64,000 bases of DNA, taken from the NCBI RefSeq assembly GCF_004321985.1, contig NZ_SCQN01000011.1, positions 1-64,000 on the forward strand, in the 5' to 3' direction. A model generated the notes under the pieces. The model saw nothing but the letters and a program-made list of their open reading frames with translations. It was not told where the DNA came from and made no database searches. The stretch comes from Castellaniella sp. GTDB lineage: Bacteria > Pseudomonadota > Gammaproteobacteria > Burkholderiales > Burkholderiaceae_B. A program made the translations under genes and the position numbers. Shown here piece by piece: positions 17,842-26,724 of this stretch; within the stretch, counting starts at the first letter, position 1; every line of letters begins with the position of its first letter.

Positions 17842-18690
17842 ATGTCGAAAAATGATTCTCCAGTCTGGTTCATTACAGGATGTTCCACGGGGTTTGGTCG
17901 CGAGATCGCCCGCCTGACGCTGGCGCGCGGCTGGCGCACGGTGGTGACGGCGCGAGATCGCAGCCGGGTGGCCGACCTGGTAGCCGGGCATGAATCTCAC
18001 GCTCTGGCCCTTGCACTGGACGTTACCCAGCCTGACCAAATCGTCGCTGCGGTGGGCGCTGCACACAAGGCATTTGGCGCAATCGATGTCCTGGTGAACA
18101 ATGCGGGCTATGGGTATCAGTGCTCGGTCGAAGAGGGCGTGGAATCGGAAATTCGTGCGCTTTTCGACGCCAATGTGTTTGGCCTGTTTGCGCTGACTCG
18201 GGCCGTGTTGCCGGGGATGCGCGAGCGCCGCAAAGGCTATGTGGTGAATATCACGTCCCTGGCGGGTTTGAACGGCTTCGCCGCCTCGGGCTATTACGCT
18301 GCCTCCAAGCATGCCGTGGAGGGCTGGGCCGATTCCCTCGCTGTCGAGGGTGGGCCGCTGGGCATTCATGTAACCTGCATCGAGCCCGGTCCCTTCCGCA
18401 CCGACTGGGCGGGGCGTTCACTGCACCAGACGCCGGTTCTCATTGCGGACTACGCCGATACGGTGGGCAAGCGGTTGGAGCTGACCTCCGGCATCAGCGG
18501 CCACCAGGCTGGCGATCCGGTCCGGGCCGCTCAGCTGATCCTGGACCTGAGCGAGTTGCCGGAGCCTCCGCGCAACGTCGCGCTGGGCGCGATGGCGATG
18601 GAACGTGGCACCGAACGGTTGCGGCAAAAGCTGGCCGACATCGAGGCCTGGCGCGAGCGTGGCCTGGCGACGGATTTTCCGGCGGCATAG
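17842..18690 (+). CDS. Short-chain dehydrogenase/reductase (SDR)
   Basis: 282 residues from the ATG at 17842. The Rossmann motif is [14 protein letters not shown], with [10 protein letters not shown], the Ser in VVNITSLAG and the active-site YYAASKHA. The tail [14 protein letters not shown] is common in SDR members related to oxidoreductases acting on retinoids or steroids. It starts a plus-strand set and ends 19 bp before pxpA, so cotranscription with the 5-oxoprolinase genes is likely. The substrate is unknown. The 220 bp before it hold a possible TACAAT -10 box at 17795-17800 and no gene I can support. Confidence 0.88.
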   Translation: MSKNDSPVWFITGCSTGFGREIARLTLARGWRTVVTARDRSRVADLVAGHESHALALALDVTQPDQIVAAVGAAHKAFGAIDVLVNNAGYGYQCSVEEGVESEIRALFDANVFGLFALTRAVLPGMRERRKGYVVNITSLAGLNGFAASGYYAASKHAVEGWADSLAVEGGPLGIHVTCIEPGPFRTDWAGRSLHQTPVLIADYADTVGKRLELTSGISGHQAGDPVRAAQLILDLSELPEPPRNVALGAMAMERGTERLRQKLADIEAWRERGLATDFPAA

Positions 18691-18709
18691 GCGCCACAGT
18701 GGGGGACCC

Positions 18710-19474
18710 ATGGATTTGAACAGTGATCTGGGTGAAAGCTACGGCGCCTGGCGCATGGGTGATGATGCCCGGATGTTGGACGTGGTGACCAGCGCCAACG
18801 TGGCTTGTGGGTTTCACGCCGGTGATCCGGCCGGGATTCTGGACACGCTGCGTGCAGCCGCCGATCGGGGGGTGGCGGTGGGGGCTCACGTGGGGTATCC
18901 GGACCGCGTGGGTTTCGGACGACGCAAGCTGGATCCCACCAGTCGCGAACTGGTCGGCGATGTCATTTATCAGATTGGCGCGTTGCAGGGTCTGGCGGCC
19001 GCAGCAGGTACCCGTGTCACCTATGTGAAGCCTCATGGCGCCTTGTACAACACCATCGCACAAGACCTGCGTCAGGCGACCGATGTGATCAGCGCCATTC
19101 TGGCCATGGACCCATCACTGGTGCTGATGGGGCTGGCCGGGACGCCGATCCTGGATTGGGCGCGCGAGCGTGGACTGCGGGTTGTGTCCGAGGCCTTTGC
19201 GGACCGGGCCTATACCCCCCAGGGGGTGCTGGTGTCCCGGGGCGAACCGGGCGCCGTGCTGACTGATCCGGCACAGGTGGCCGACCGCATGCTGGGCCTG
19301 GTGCAGACGGGCCGGATCACGGCGATTGATGGCAGTCAGATCCACCTGCGTGCCGATTCCATCTGCGTGCATGGCGACAGCCCTGGAGCCGTGGTCATGG
19401 CTCAGGCCGTTCGCGCGCGGCTGGATGCGGCGGGCGTGTCGTTGAAAGCGTTCGCATCGCCCGTCGGGACCTGA
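18710..19474 (+). CDS. pxpA: 5-oxoprolinase subunit PxpA (LamB/YcsF family)
   Basis: 254 residues beginning [19 protein letters not shown], the family signature. [11 protein letters not shown] and [12 protein letters not shown] are further conserved blocks. PxpA with PxpB and PxpC hydrolyses 5-oxoproline to glutamate with ATP and recycles pyroglutamate formed spontaneously. Length matches the E. coli protein closely. The start has GGGGG just upstream, and the stop is 7 bp before the pxpBC fusion. The gene order SDR, pxpA, pxpBC implies a single transcript. Confidence 0.95.
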   Translation: MDLNSDLGESYGAWRMGDDARMLDVVTSANVACGFHAGDPAGILDTLRAAADRGVAVGAHVGYPDRVGFGRRKLDPTSRELVGDVIYQIGALQGLAAAAGTRVTYVKPHGALYNTIAQDLRQATDVISAILAMDPSLVLMGLAGTPILDWARERGLRVVSEAFADRAYTPQGVLVSRGEPGAVLTDPAQVADRMLGLVQTGRITAIDGSQIHLRADSICVHGDSPGAVVMAQAVRARLDAAGVSLKAFASPVGT

Positions 19475-19481
19475 CAGCGGC

Positions 19482-21101
19482 ATGCGTATCTTGCCGGCAG
19501 GCGACCGTGCGCTGTTGGTCGAGCTGGCCTCGCTTGACGAGGTTCTGGCCTTGTTCCAGAAGGCGGACGGACGTCGGCCGGATGGCGTCATGGACCTCGT
19601 CCCGGCTGCGCGTACGCTGCTGGTGCAGTTCGACGCGACGGCCGTTTCTGTTTCTGCCGTTGCGGATTGGCTGCGCCTCCTGTTGCACCAGGTTGAAAGG
19701 GATGGCGTGGCTGCGGTGCTGTCTCAGACTTCTGCGCATCGCGTCGAAATCCCGGTGCATTACACGGGCGAGGATCTGGAAGAGGTCGGCGCCATGCTGG
19801 GCCTGTCGCCTGCACAGGTGATCGAACGCCACACGGGTCATGAGTATCGGGGTGCGTTTGCGGGTTTTGCGCCAGGGTTCGTTTACCTGACAGGAGGTGA
19901 TCCCTGTTTCGACGGGATGCCACGGCGCGCCGTGCCGCGCACTCGGGTTCCAGCCGGTTCCGTTGCCATCGGCGGCGACTTCAGCGCGGTCTATCCATCG
20001 GATAGCCCGGGCGGCTGGCGATTACTGGGTGTGACGCCGTTGCGCATGTGGGACTTGGGGCGTGAATCCCCTGCGCTGCTGCAGCCCGGATTCAAGGTCC
20101 AGTTCAGGGATCTGGCCGCGCCCGGGGTGTACTTCAGCATCCCCCGGGAGTCCGTCGGGGACCAGGCAGACGTTGTGCGAGAGGGTGGTGCAGCGTCGGG
20201 CCAGACTTCGTTCGAGGTTCTGTCGCCTGGCCCGCAGACGCTGGTGCAGGACTGCGGGCGGCCCGGCATGACGGCGCTCGGGGTGTCGGGTTCCGGGGTG
20301 CTGGACCGGGGTTCCATGGCGGCGGCCAATCGGCTGGTGGGCAATCCGTTCGGCGCCGCAGTACTCGAGAATGCGTGGGGTGGCCTGACGATGGTCTGTC
20401 ACGGCTCTGCAGTGGTTGCCGTCACTGGAGCGCCAGGAGCTGTGGTGCTGACCGCTGCGTCGGGCATGCGGCTTCCGGCAGCCACTGGCTGCAGTCTGGC
20501 GGTACAGGACGGCCAGACCCTGCGCCTGGGCCGGCCGCGTGCTGGCATGCGGTACTACCTGGCCGTCCGAGGGGGTTGGGATACGCCGGTGGTGCTTGGC
20601 AGCCGCTCCATGGATGTCCTGTCAGGAATCGGCCCGGTGGCCCTGCGCAAGGGCAGCCGCCTGAAGGTCGGTCCGTTCGCTGGAGTGCCCGGCGATTCCC
20701 CGGTTGTGGACCCGGGTCCAGGGGCCGGACACCTTTTTCCGAAACCAGGTGATGTGGTTTGTCTGAGTGTCGTCCTGGGCCCGCGTGATGACTGGTTCGA
20801 TGCAGCGGCGCTGGTTCGGTTGCAGCAACAGGAGTGGGAGGTCACGGCACAGTCCAATCGTGTCGGTTTGCGTCTCGAGGGCAAGCAGCCGCTGGGTCGG
20901 ATCCGCGCCGGCGAACTCCCAAGCGAAGGCATGGTGGCCGGTGCTCTCGAGGTCCCGCCCAGTGGTCAGCCGGTCCTGTTTCTGGCCGATCACCCGTTGA
21001 CGGGAGGCTACCCCGTGGTGGCCGTGGTGGTGAGCCGGGACCTGGACGTGCTGGCCCAGGTGCCGCCGGGGGTGCGGCTTCGGTTCAACGTGACGGAGTG
21101 A
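19482..21101 (+). CDS. Fused 5-oxoprolinase subunits B and C (PxpB-PxpC; KipI-KipA)
   Basis: 539 residues made of two normally separate proteins. Residues 1 to about 220 are PxpB/KipI: ILPAGDRALLVELA, EIPVHYTGEDLEEV, AGFAPGFVYLTGGDP and PAGSVAIGGDFSAVYP. About 235 to the end is PxpC/KipA: VLSPGPQTLVQDCGRPGMTALG, GMRYYLAVRGGWD and QSNRVGLRLEG. The natural fusion fits the known PxpBC subcomplex, which with PxpA cleaves 5-oxoproline. Such fusions are sometimes labelled urea amidolyase or allophanate hydrolase-like, but no biotin or urea carboxylase domain is present, and pxpA next door favours 5-oxoprolinase. Confidence 0.92.
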   Translation: MRILPAGDRALLVELASLDEVLALFQKADGRRPDGVMDLVPAARTLLVQFDATAVSVSAVADWLRLLLHQVERDGVAAVLSQTSAHRVEIPVHYTGEDLEEVGAMLGLSPAQVIERHTGHEYRGAFAGFAPGFVYLTGGDPCFDGMPRRAVPRTRVPAGSVAIGGDFSAVYPSDSPGGWRLLGVTPLRMWDLGRESPALLQPGFKVQFRDLAAPGVYFSIPRESVGDQADVVREGGAASGQTSFEVLSPGPQTLVQDCGRPGMTALGVSGSGVLDRGSMAAANRLVGNPFGAAVLENAWGGLTMVCHGSAVVAVTGAPGAVVLTAASGMRLPAATGCSLAVQDGQTLRLGRPRAGMRYYLAVRGGWDTPVVLGSRSMDVLSGIGPVALRKGSRLKVGPFAGVPGDSPVVDPGPGAGHLFPKPGDVVCLSVVLGPRDDWFDAAALVRLQQQEWEVTAQSNRVGLRLEGKQPLGRIRAGELPSEGMVAGALEVPPSGQPVLFLADHPLTGGYPVVAVVVSRDLDVLAQVPPGVRLRFNVTE

Positions 21102-21159
21102 GGCGGATGGGGCTTCATCCGCCGGGGTAAAATTCGCCGTTGCTGCGAGGATACGTTTC

Positions 21160-21774
21160 ATGGACCCTTACGATGAGCTCATCCGCTTGCTGAATCAGCA
21201 GGGTTGGGCGGTTTCCGATTCAGCCATTTCCCCCGACTGGCAGGCAGGCCTGCTGGCACGAGGCCAGGAACTGTGGGCGGGCGGGCGTTTTCGGGCCGGG
21301 CAGGTTGGCCGTGGCGTGAAGGTCAATTTGCCAGAGGTCCGGGGCGACTGGATCCACTGGATCGAGACCGGGTCTTCCGAAGAAGCGCACCCATTCTTCA
21401 CATGGATGACCCAGTTTCGCCAGGCGCTCAATGAGCGCTTCGGGATGGGTTTGCGTAGCCAGGAATTCCATTTCGCGCGCTACGCCGAGGGCAAGGGCTA
21501 CCAGAAGCACATCGACCAGCATCGGGGGACCGACTATCGCAAGGTCTCCATCGTGCTGTATCTGAACCCCGATTGGGACGCTGCCGACGGGGGTGAGCTG
21601 TGCCTGTATCAGCCCTATCATCCGGATGAGGAAATGCAGCGCATCCTGCCGCTGGGTGCACGGCTCGCCGTATTCGTGAGCGGCATGATCCCGCATGCGG
21701 TGCTCCCGTGCCGCCGGCCGCGCTGGAGCATTGCGGGGTGGCTGCGCACGGATGTTCCAAACCCGCACGCCTAA
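21160..21774 (+). CDS. 2-oxoglutarate/Fe(II) oxygenase (prolyl-4-hydroxylase-like)
   Basis: 204 residues with the double-stranded beta-helix motif HxD at His117/Asp119 (YQKHIDQHRG), distal His179 (SGMIPHAVLP) and Arg188 for 2-oxoglutarate (RPRWSIAGW). The block KVSIVLYLNPDWDAADGGEL is standard in the P4Hc group. It starts 58 bp after pxpBC, possibly in the same transcript. The hydroxylated target is unknown; PHD/EGLN-like bacterial members can act on proteins such as EF-Tu. A strong terminator follows directly. Confidence 0.88.
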   Translation: MDPYDELIRLLNQQGWAVSDSAISPDWQAGLLARGQELWAGGRFRAGQVGRGVKVNLPEVRGDWIHWIETGSSEEAHPFFTWMTQFRQALNERFGMGLRSQEFHFARYAEGKGYQKHIDQHRGTDYRKVSIVLYLNPDWDAADGGELCLYQPYHPDEEMQRILPLGARLAVFVSGMIPHAVLPCRRPRWSIAGWLRTDVPNPHA

Positions 21775-21776
21775 AA

Positions 21777-21809
21777 AAACCGCCTGGAGACATAAGTCTC
21801 AGGCGGTTT
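21777..21809 (+). terminator. Rho-independent terminator after the 2OG oxygenase gene
   Basis: The AAACCGCCT / AGGCGGTTT stem continues into GAGAC / GTCTC around an ATAA loop with one bulged G. It starts within a few bases of the oxygenase stop. On the other strand it ends in T-rich sequence just past tRNA-Arg, so it can serve both. Confidence 0.85.
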
Positions 21810-21835
21810 CAACCTGTTGTGTCACAGGAAAATCT

Positions 21836-21912
21836 TGGTGCGCCTGGCAGGATTCGAACCCACGACCCCTTGGTTCGTAGCCAAGTACTCTATCCAACTG
21901 AGCTACAGGCGC
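21836..21912 (-). tRNA. tRNA-Arg (anticodon ACG)
   Basis: The minus strand starts GCGCCTG and ends CAGGCGC-A-CCA, with CCA encoded. The anticodon arm CTTGG-CTACGAA-CCAAG gives ACG. D-arm (GCTCAGTTGGATAGAGT) and T-arm (GTGGGTTCGAATCC) are intact. Length is 77 nt with CCA. It sits between two protein genes with no sign of an integrated element. Confidence 0.96.
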
Positions 21913-21952
21913 AACAGAGGCGAAACTATAGCACGATTTTTTGAACTCGTCA

Positions 21953-22600
21953 TTAACCGGCAGTGATGCTTTTCCTCGACGGCCGGCGGCTCACGGCGGG
22001 ATGCCCGTCGACGTAGAAGCGTAGCGGCTTGCTTGCCCATTCTTCGCCGGCATAGTCCACGCCAACGCGCGGGCTGGCGGCGATGGCCAATGGTTCGGGG
22101 GCTTCGTCGCGGGCAATCCACAGGTCGGTGCCACTGCCGCATAGATCCTGGCCGTAATGGTCCAGCGTGATGTCCATGGCCTTGCACAGCCGACCTGGAC
22201 CGTTGGTGGCGACCTCGATATCGCGCACGGGTGCCAGGGCCCTCAGGAGTACGGCCGTGCCGCTGCCGCGCGGCCCCGTCACCGCATTGATGCAGTGATA
22301 CATGCCGTAGATCAGATACACGTAGGCGTGTCCCGGGGGCCCGAACATGGCTGCTGTGCGTGGTGTCCGGCCCCTTGAGGTATGCGCGGCCAGATCCCCG
22401 GGGCCCAGATAGGCCTCGACCTCCACGATGCGTCCGACGTGCCGCCGGCCGTCAGGCATCCGGTGGACCAGCAGGCAGCCCAGGATGTCGGGCGCGACTT
22501 CGGCCGCCGGGCGGTTGAAGAATGATCGTTTCAGTTTGTGGCAGCGGCCCTGGATGGCATCGGTCGACAGGTTGAGTTTGCTGAGGGGTGAGGAGGGCAT
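21953..22600 (-). CDS. DNA-3-methyladenine glycosylase (AAG/MPG family)
   Basis: 215 residues. FFNRPAAEVAPDILGCLLV, the catalytic VGRIVEVEAYLGPGD (Glu), AAHTSRGRTPRTAAMFGPPGHAYVYLIYGMYHCIN and NGPGRLCKAMDI are the signature blocks of the AAG family. It excises alkylated and deaminated purines such as 3-methyladenine and hypoxanthine in base-excision repair. It lies 10 bp downstream of the deaminase gene on the same strand and may be cotranscribed. Another alkylation-response gene, aidB, is encoded divergently beyond the deaminase. Confidence 0.95.
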   Translation of the reverse strand: MPSSPLSKLNLSTDAIQGRCHKLKRSFFNRPAAEVAPDILGCLLVHRMPDGRRHVGRIVEVEAYLGPGDLAAHTSRGRTPRTAAMFGPPGHAYVYLIYGMYHCINAVTGPRGSGTAVLLRALAPVRDIEVATNGPGRLCKAMDITLDHYGQDLCGSGTDLWIARDEAPEPLAIAASPRVGVDYAGEEWASKPLRFYVDGHPAVSRRPSRKSITAG

Positions 22601-22610
22601 TGGAGAAGTG

Positions 22611-23654
22611 TCAAGACTGGCTCGCCTCGTGGGCCAGGCGGTCCAGCAGGCGGGTCTTGTCGGTTGCGGGAAGGAATGCGGCGTTCAGGCTGTTGGCCAC
22701 CAGCGTGAGCAGCTCGTCGTGCGACAGGTCCAGCGCCAGCGCGGTGGCGACATAGTTGTCCAGCACATAGCCGCCGAAGTACGCTGGGTCATCGGAATTG
22801 ATCGTGACTGCAACGCCGGCGCGCAGCATCCGCGCCAGATTGTGTTCGTGCAGGTCTTTGAACACGCCCAGCTTCAGGTTGGACAGCGGACAGACGGTGA
22901 GCGGGATCCGGCGGCGGATGATCTCGCCCATCAGTTGGGTGTCCTCGCTGCTTTGGACCCCATGATCGATGCGGTCGGCGCCCAGAATGTCCAGCGTGTC
23001 GCGCACATATTGCGCGGGGCCTTCTTCGCCGGCGTGCGCCACGCGCTTGAATCCCAGTTCGGCGCAACGTTGGTAGACCCGTGCGAATTTTTCAGGCGGG
23101 TTACCCCGTTCGGCCGAATCCAGCCCGACGCCTATCCACAGATCCCTGTAGGCACTGCGCAGCGGGAGGGCCGCCTCCAGCGTGGCGAAGGCATCATCTT
23201 CGCTCAGGTGTCGCAGGAAGCTGAGCAGCAAGGAGGTGCTGACACCCCAGGTATCCCGGACTTCGCGCAGTGCCCGTGCCAGGCCCGCGAACACCGTTTC
23301 GAGAGCGATGCCCCGGTGGGTGTGCGTCTGCGGGTCGAACATGATCTCCGCGTGCACCACGCCGTCAGCTCGTGCCCGGCGCCAGTACGCGATGGCCAGT
23401 TCGTAGAAGTCCTGTTCGGTCTGCAGAACCCCGGCGCCAGCGTAGTACAGGTCCAGAAAGGATTGCAGGTTGGTGAACTGGTAGGCAGCCCGGACTGATT
23501 CCACGTTGGAGTAGGGAAGCGCCACCCTGTTGCGCCGTGCGAACTCGAACATCATTTCGGGCTCCAGCGTGCCTTCGATGTGCAGGTGCAGCTCGGCTTT
23601 GGGCAGCTTCTGCAGCCAGGCACGCAGTTCGGTGTCGTCGTTGTGTTGGAGCAT
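22611..23654 (-). CDS. Adenosine/adenine deaminase, closer to the bacterial adenine-deaminase (Aah1-like) subgroup
   Basis: 347 residues of the amidohydrolase superfamily. Metal and catalytic sites are AELHLHIEGTLEP (His23, His25), FKRVAHAGEEGP (His and Glu), RIDHGVQ and TINSDDPAYFGGYV (Asp). The segments GLDSAERGNPPEKF and SDDPAYFGGYV resemble adenine deaminases of the Aah1 type more than true adenosine deaminases, which usually have SDDPxxFGT and a different loop here. The product is therefore more likely to convert adenine to hypoxanthine than adenosine to inosine. Many databases would still label it Add. It heads the minus-strand pair with the glycosylase gene. Confidence 0.88.
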   Translation of the reverse strand: MLQHNDDTELRAWLQKLPKAELHLHIEGTLEPEMMFEFARRNRVALPYSNVESVRAAYQFTNLQSFLDLYYAGAGVLQTEQDFYELAIAYWRRARADGVVHAEIMFDPQTHTHRGIALETVFAGLARALREVRDTWGVSTSLLLSFLRHLSEDDAFATLEAALPLRSAYRDLWIGVGLDSAERGNPPEKFARVYQRCAELGFKRVAHAGEEGPAQYVRDTLDILGADRIDHGVQSSEDTQLMGEIIRRRIPLTVCPLSNLKLGVFKDLHEHNLARMLRAGVAVTINSDDPAYFGGYVLDNYVATALALDLSHDELLTLVANSLNAAFLPATDKTRLLDRLAHEASQS

Positions 23655-23812
23655 GGAGGTTTCGTGAAACCGTCGATGTCGTGATTATAGGCAGTGGCCC
23701 GGGGATAGGATGTGCTGCCGCCAGGCTGCCGGTCCGGATCAGTCGGCCTGCCTTGGTCAATTACCCGCATCCCGCGTAGACTGAAGACAACGACACAGGA
23801 CAGGAGGCTGAG

Positions 23813-25462
23813 ATGGCTTCTGTTGAGGACCGGCAGGCGACGCACCGTGTCGACAACCAGGTGCCGGATCTGCCCGAGCGGAATCTGTTTCTCGCTGATG
23901 CCGTGCTGACCGAGGCGGTGCGCCGCGAGGGCGCGCAGGATTACGAACCGGAACTGGAATCATGGGGTGAGCGCCTTGGTCGCCCCGAGCTGTCGGTTCT
24001 GGCCGACCAGGTCAATCGCCAGGCCCCTGTGCTGCGGGCGTTTGACCGCGCTGGCCACCGCATCGACACGGTCGATTTCCATCCGGGGTGGGAGCAGTTT
24101 CTCTCACTGGCGTTCGCGCAGGGGATGCATGACAGCGCCTGGACGGCTCCCGGGCCGGGCGCCCAGGTCGCACGCGCCGCTCACTATCTGATGCACGGCC
24201 AGATCGAGGCCGGGTCGCTGTGTCCCGTCACGATGACCAGTGCCGCGATCCCGCTGCTGGCTCGCGAGCCTTGGTTCGGGGCGATACAGCCCAGGCTGTC
24301 CAGTCGGGAATACGACCCGGCCGATCGGCCGGTTACCGAAAAGCGGTCGATGATGGTGGGAATGGGCATGACCGAGAAGCAGGGGGGGTCCGACCTGCGC
24401 ACGAATGCCAGCCATGCCGAGCCGGTAGCCGGCGAGCGCGAGTGGTTCAGGCTGACGGGCCACAAGTGGTTTTTTTCATCACCCATGTCTGATGCGCACC
24501 TGATGCTGGCGCGTGAGGGCGATGGGCACTCCTGCTTCTATGTTCCGCGCTGGCTCGATGATGGTCAGCGCAATCCGGTGCACATCCAGCGCTTGAAGGA
24601 CAAGCTGGGCAATCGTTCCAACGCCAGTGCGGAGATCGAATTTGCCGGCGCGCTTGGGCGCCGCATTGGAGAGCCTGGGCGTGGGGTCGTAACCCTGATC
24701 GAAATGGCCTCGTACACGCGGCTGGATTGCGTGCTGGGCAGCGCCGCGCTTTTGCGGCGGGCGGTCGTGCTGGGCATCCATTGTGCCCGCCATCGCCGCG
24801 CCTTTGGCCGCCTGCTGGCGGACCAGCCGCTGATGCGTCAGGTGCTGGCCGACCTGGTGTTGGAAAGCGAGGCGGCCACGGCCCTGGCACTGCGCCTGGC
24901 CGCCGCTTTCGACCGTCCCGAAAGCCCGGCCGAGCAGGCTTTGCGACGTATTCTGACGCCTGCCGCCAAGTTCTGGATCTGCAAGCGCGCGATTGCGGCT
25001 GTCGCAGAATGCATGGAAGTGTGGGGTGGCAATGGTTATATCGAGGATGCGCCATTGGCGCGCCTGTACCGCGAGACCCCCGTCAATTCGATCTGGGAGG
25101 GGTCCGGGAATGTCATGTGCCTGGATGTGCTGCGGGCAGCCCGCCAGAATCCGCAGCGTACGGCCCAGATCATCGATGGGCTGGCGGCCGCACACCCCGA
25201 CGCGAGCGTGCTGCGGACCGTCTCGCGGCGCCTGTCGGGCGTGCTCCAGTCGGATGACGAAACCCAGCAGCGGCAGGCGCGCATGGTTGCGCGGGATCTG
25301 GTGCTGCTGGTACAGGCAGATCTGCTGTTGCGCCACGCGCCGGCCAACGTATCCCATTCCTTCATCCAGAGCCGTTTCGTCGATGGTGGCGATCAGGTCT
25401 ACGGGGCCCGGCCTGCTGCGCTGGCCTCAGATTCGTTGCTTGAGCGTGCTTGGCCGGCCTGA
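23813..25462 (+). CDS. aidB: AidB-like acyl-CoA dehydrogenase family protein
   Basis: 549 residues, close to E. coli AidB (about 541). VDNQVPDLPERNLFLADAVL at the N-terminus is typical AidB. The acyl-CoA dehydrogenase core has GMGMTEKQGGSDLRTN (FAD), LTGHKWFFSSPMSDAHLMLA, RLKDKLGNRSNASAEIEF and MEVWGGNGYIEDAPLARLYRE. AidB is an isovaleryl-CoA-dehydrogenase-like flavoprotein induced in the adaptive response to alkylation that binds DNA. It is divergent from the deaminase-glycosylase pair across 158 bp. No ada or alkB gene is in the window, so regulation here is unknown. Confidence 0.93.
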   Translation: MASVEDRQATHRVDNQVPDLPERNLFLADAVLTEAVRREGAQDYEPELESWGERLGRPELSVLADQVNRQAPVLRAFDRAGHRIDTVDFHPGWEQFLSLAFAQGMHDSAWTAPGPGAQVARAAHYLMHGQIEAGSLCPVTMTSAAIPLLAREPWFGAIQPRLSSREYDPADRPVTEKRSMMVGMGMTEKQGGSDLRTNASHAEPVAGEREWFRLTGHKWFFSSPMSDAHLMLAREGDGHSCFYVPRWLDDGQRNPVHIQRLKDKLGNRSNASAEIEFAGALGRRIGEPGRGVVTLIEMASYTRLDCVLGSAALLRRAVVLGIHCARHRRAFGRLLADQPLMRQVLADLVLESEAATALALRLAAAFDRPESPAEQALRRILTPAAKFWICKRAIAAVAECMEVWGGNGYIEDAPLARLYRETPVNSIWEGSGNVMCLDVLRAARQNPQRTAQIIDGLAAAHPDASVLRTVSRRLSGVLQSDDETQQRQARMVARDLVLLVQADLLLRHAPANVSHSFIQSRFVDGGDQVYGARPAALASDSLLERAWPA

Positions 25463-25612
25463 GCGTCGAATGGGCTCATAGTGTCGCGTGGCCTGTGGCA
25501 ACTGGCCCGTAAAAGGCGCCGCGTGACCGGGCGTCGTGATGTCTGGGAGGATCCGTTCGTCTACAATCGACGCTTCCCTTGACGGACTCATTTTCGCAAG
25601 CAGGGATGGTTG

Positions 25613-26200
25613 ATGCAGAATTTTGGCGCTACGAAGGCTGGTCTCAGGGTCGCGGGCCGACTTTGCGGGGCGCTGCTGGTCGGGCTCCTTGCGGTCTGTG
25701 CGGCGCAAGCATCGGCCACCTATGCGCTGACGGGCCGCGTCGTCCATGTTGCAGACGGCGACACCCTGACGCTGTTGGTTTCTGGCAGAGAACACCGTAT
25801 TCGTCTCGCCAGCATCGACGCGCCAGAGGTCGGCCATGGCCGGAAGCAGCCGGGCCAGCCATACGGCCAGGCATCGCGCAGGGCCTTGTCGGAACTGGTG
25901 GCTGGGAAGTCCGTGGTGCTGCGTTGCTACGAGCAGGATCGGTACGGGCGGGATGTCTGTGATGTGCCGCTGGGCGATGGGCGCACGGCCAATCGGGTCC
26001 AGGTGGCAACGGGGATGGCTTGGGCCAACCAGCAGGGTGGTGGCAAATATTTGCGGGATGACGGTATGCGTGCACTCGAGACGAAGGCCCGCGACCAGCG
26101 GCTGGGCGTGTGGCGGGATAGGGCTCCGGTGCCGCCCTGGGATTGGCGCTGGAAGTGCTGGAAGGCCCTTGAATCCGGGGACTCGACCCCCATTTGTTGA
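25613..26200 (+). CDS. Secreted or membrane-anchored thermonuclease-family protein (SNase-like)
   Basis: 195 residues from the ATG at 25613 (AGGGA upstream); a TTG three bases earlier is less likely. The hydrophobic N-terminus (GALLVGLLAVCAAQASA) is a signal peptide. The SNase fold is shown by GRVVHVADGDTLTLLV, HRIRLASIDAPEVG and EQDRYGRDV, which include the conserved Asp, Arg and Glu of staphylococcal nuclease. It should act in the periplasm or outside the cell on nucleic acid. The stop is 2 bp before the DUF1178 ATG. A TACAAT at 25562-25567 may be its -10 box. Confidence 0.9.
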   Translation: MQNFGATKAGLRVAGRLCGALLVGLLAVCAAQASATYALTGRVVHVADGDTLTLLVSGREHRIRLASIDAPEVGHGRKQPGQPYGQASRRALSELVAGKSVVLRCYEQDRYGRDVCDVPLGDGRTANRVQVATGMAWANQQGGGKYLRDDGMRALETKARDQRLGVWRDRAPVPPWDWRWKCWKALESGDSTPIC

Positions 26201-26202
26201 TC

Positions 26203-26682
26203 ATGGCACTGAAAGTATTCGATCTCGCATGCGAACATGAGCACCTCTTCGAGGGCTGGTTCGCCTCTGCGGAAACCTATGATGATCAGCTCTCGCGTGG
26301 GCTGGTACGCTGCCCCGTGTGCGATAGCACGCGAATCACACGGCGCGTGTCTGCGCCACACCTGAACGTCAGCCATTTGCGCGCCGATCCGGCTGTGCGC
26401 GAGCAGGACTTGCCCCAGGGGCGCGCGGCTGTGGCATCGCCCTCGGGCGACCAGATGTCGCGTCTTCAGGCAGAGGTCCTGCGGCAGATCCGCCGTATCG
26501 TCCGCCAGACCGACGATGTCGGCGCCCAGTTCGCGGACGAGGCGCGTCGCATGCATAGTGGCGAAATCGAGGAACGGCCGATTCGCGGCACGGCGTCCGC
26601 CCAGGAATGCGTGGATCTGGCCGAGGAAGGCATCACCATCATGCCGATTCCCGATATTCTGGATGACGACCGGCTTCAATGA
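26203..26682 (+). CDS. DUF1178 family protein
   Basis: 159 residues starting MALKVFDLACEHEHLFEGWFAS, the DUF1178 signature. A likely zinc ribbon is formed by Cys and His near the start and RCPVCDS. The middle is acidic and helical, and the C-terminus has IRGTASAQECVDLAEEGI followed by IMPIP. The function is unknown. It follows the nuclease gene by 2 bp and lacks its own clear ribosome site, so translation is likely coupled to the nuclease. Confidence 0.9.
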   Translation: MALKVFDLACEHEHLFEGWFASAETYDDQLSRGLVRCPVCDSTRITRRVSAPHLNVSHLRADPAVREQDLPQGRAAVASPSGDQMSRLQAEVLRQIRRIVRQTDDVGAQFADEARRMHSGEIEERPIRGTASAQECVDLAEEGITIMPIPDILDDDRLQ

Positions 26683-26724
26683 CAGTCGCTGGCTTGCTGG
26701 CGAGGCCTGGGCCTGAAACTGGCT

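Noticed and set aside
19482-21101. Urea carboxylase/allophanate hydrolase identity for the fused protein
   Set aside because: No biotin carboxylase or biotinyl domain is present and pxpA is adjacent, so 5-oxoprolinase B/C fits better.
21160-21774. AlkB-type DNA repair dioxygenase, suggested by the nearby glycosylase and aidB
   Set aside because: The motif spacing and the KVSIVLYLNPDWDAADGGEL block are those of the prolyl-hydroxylase-like group.
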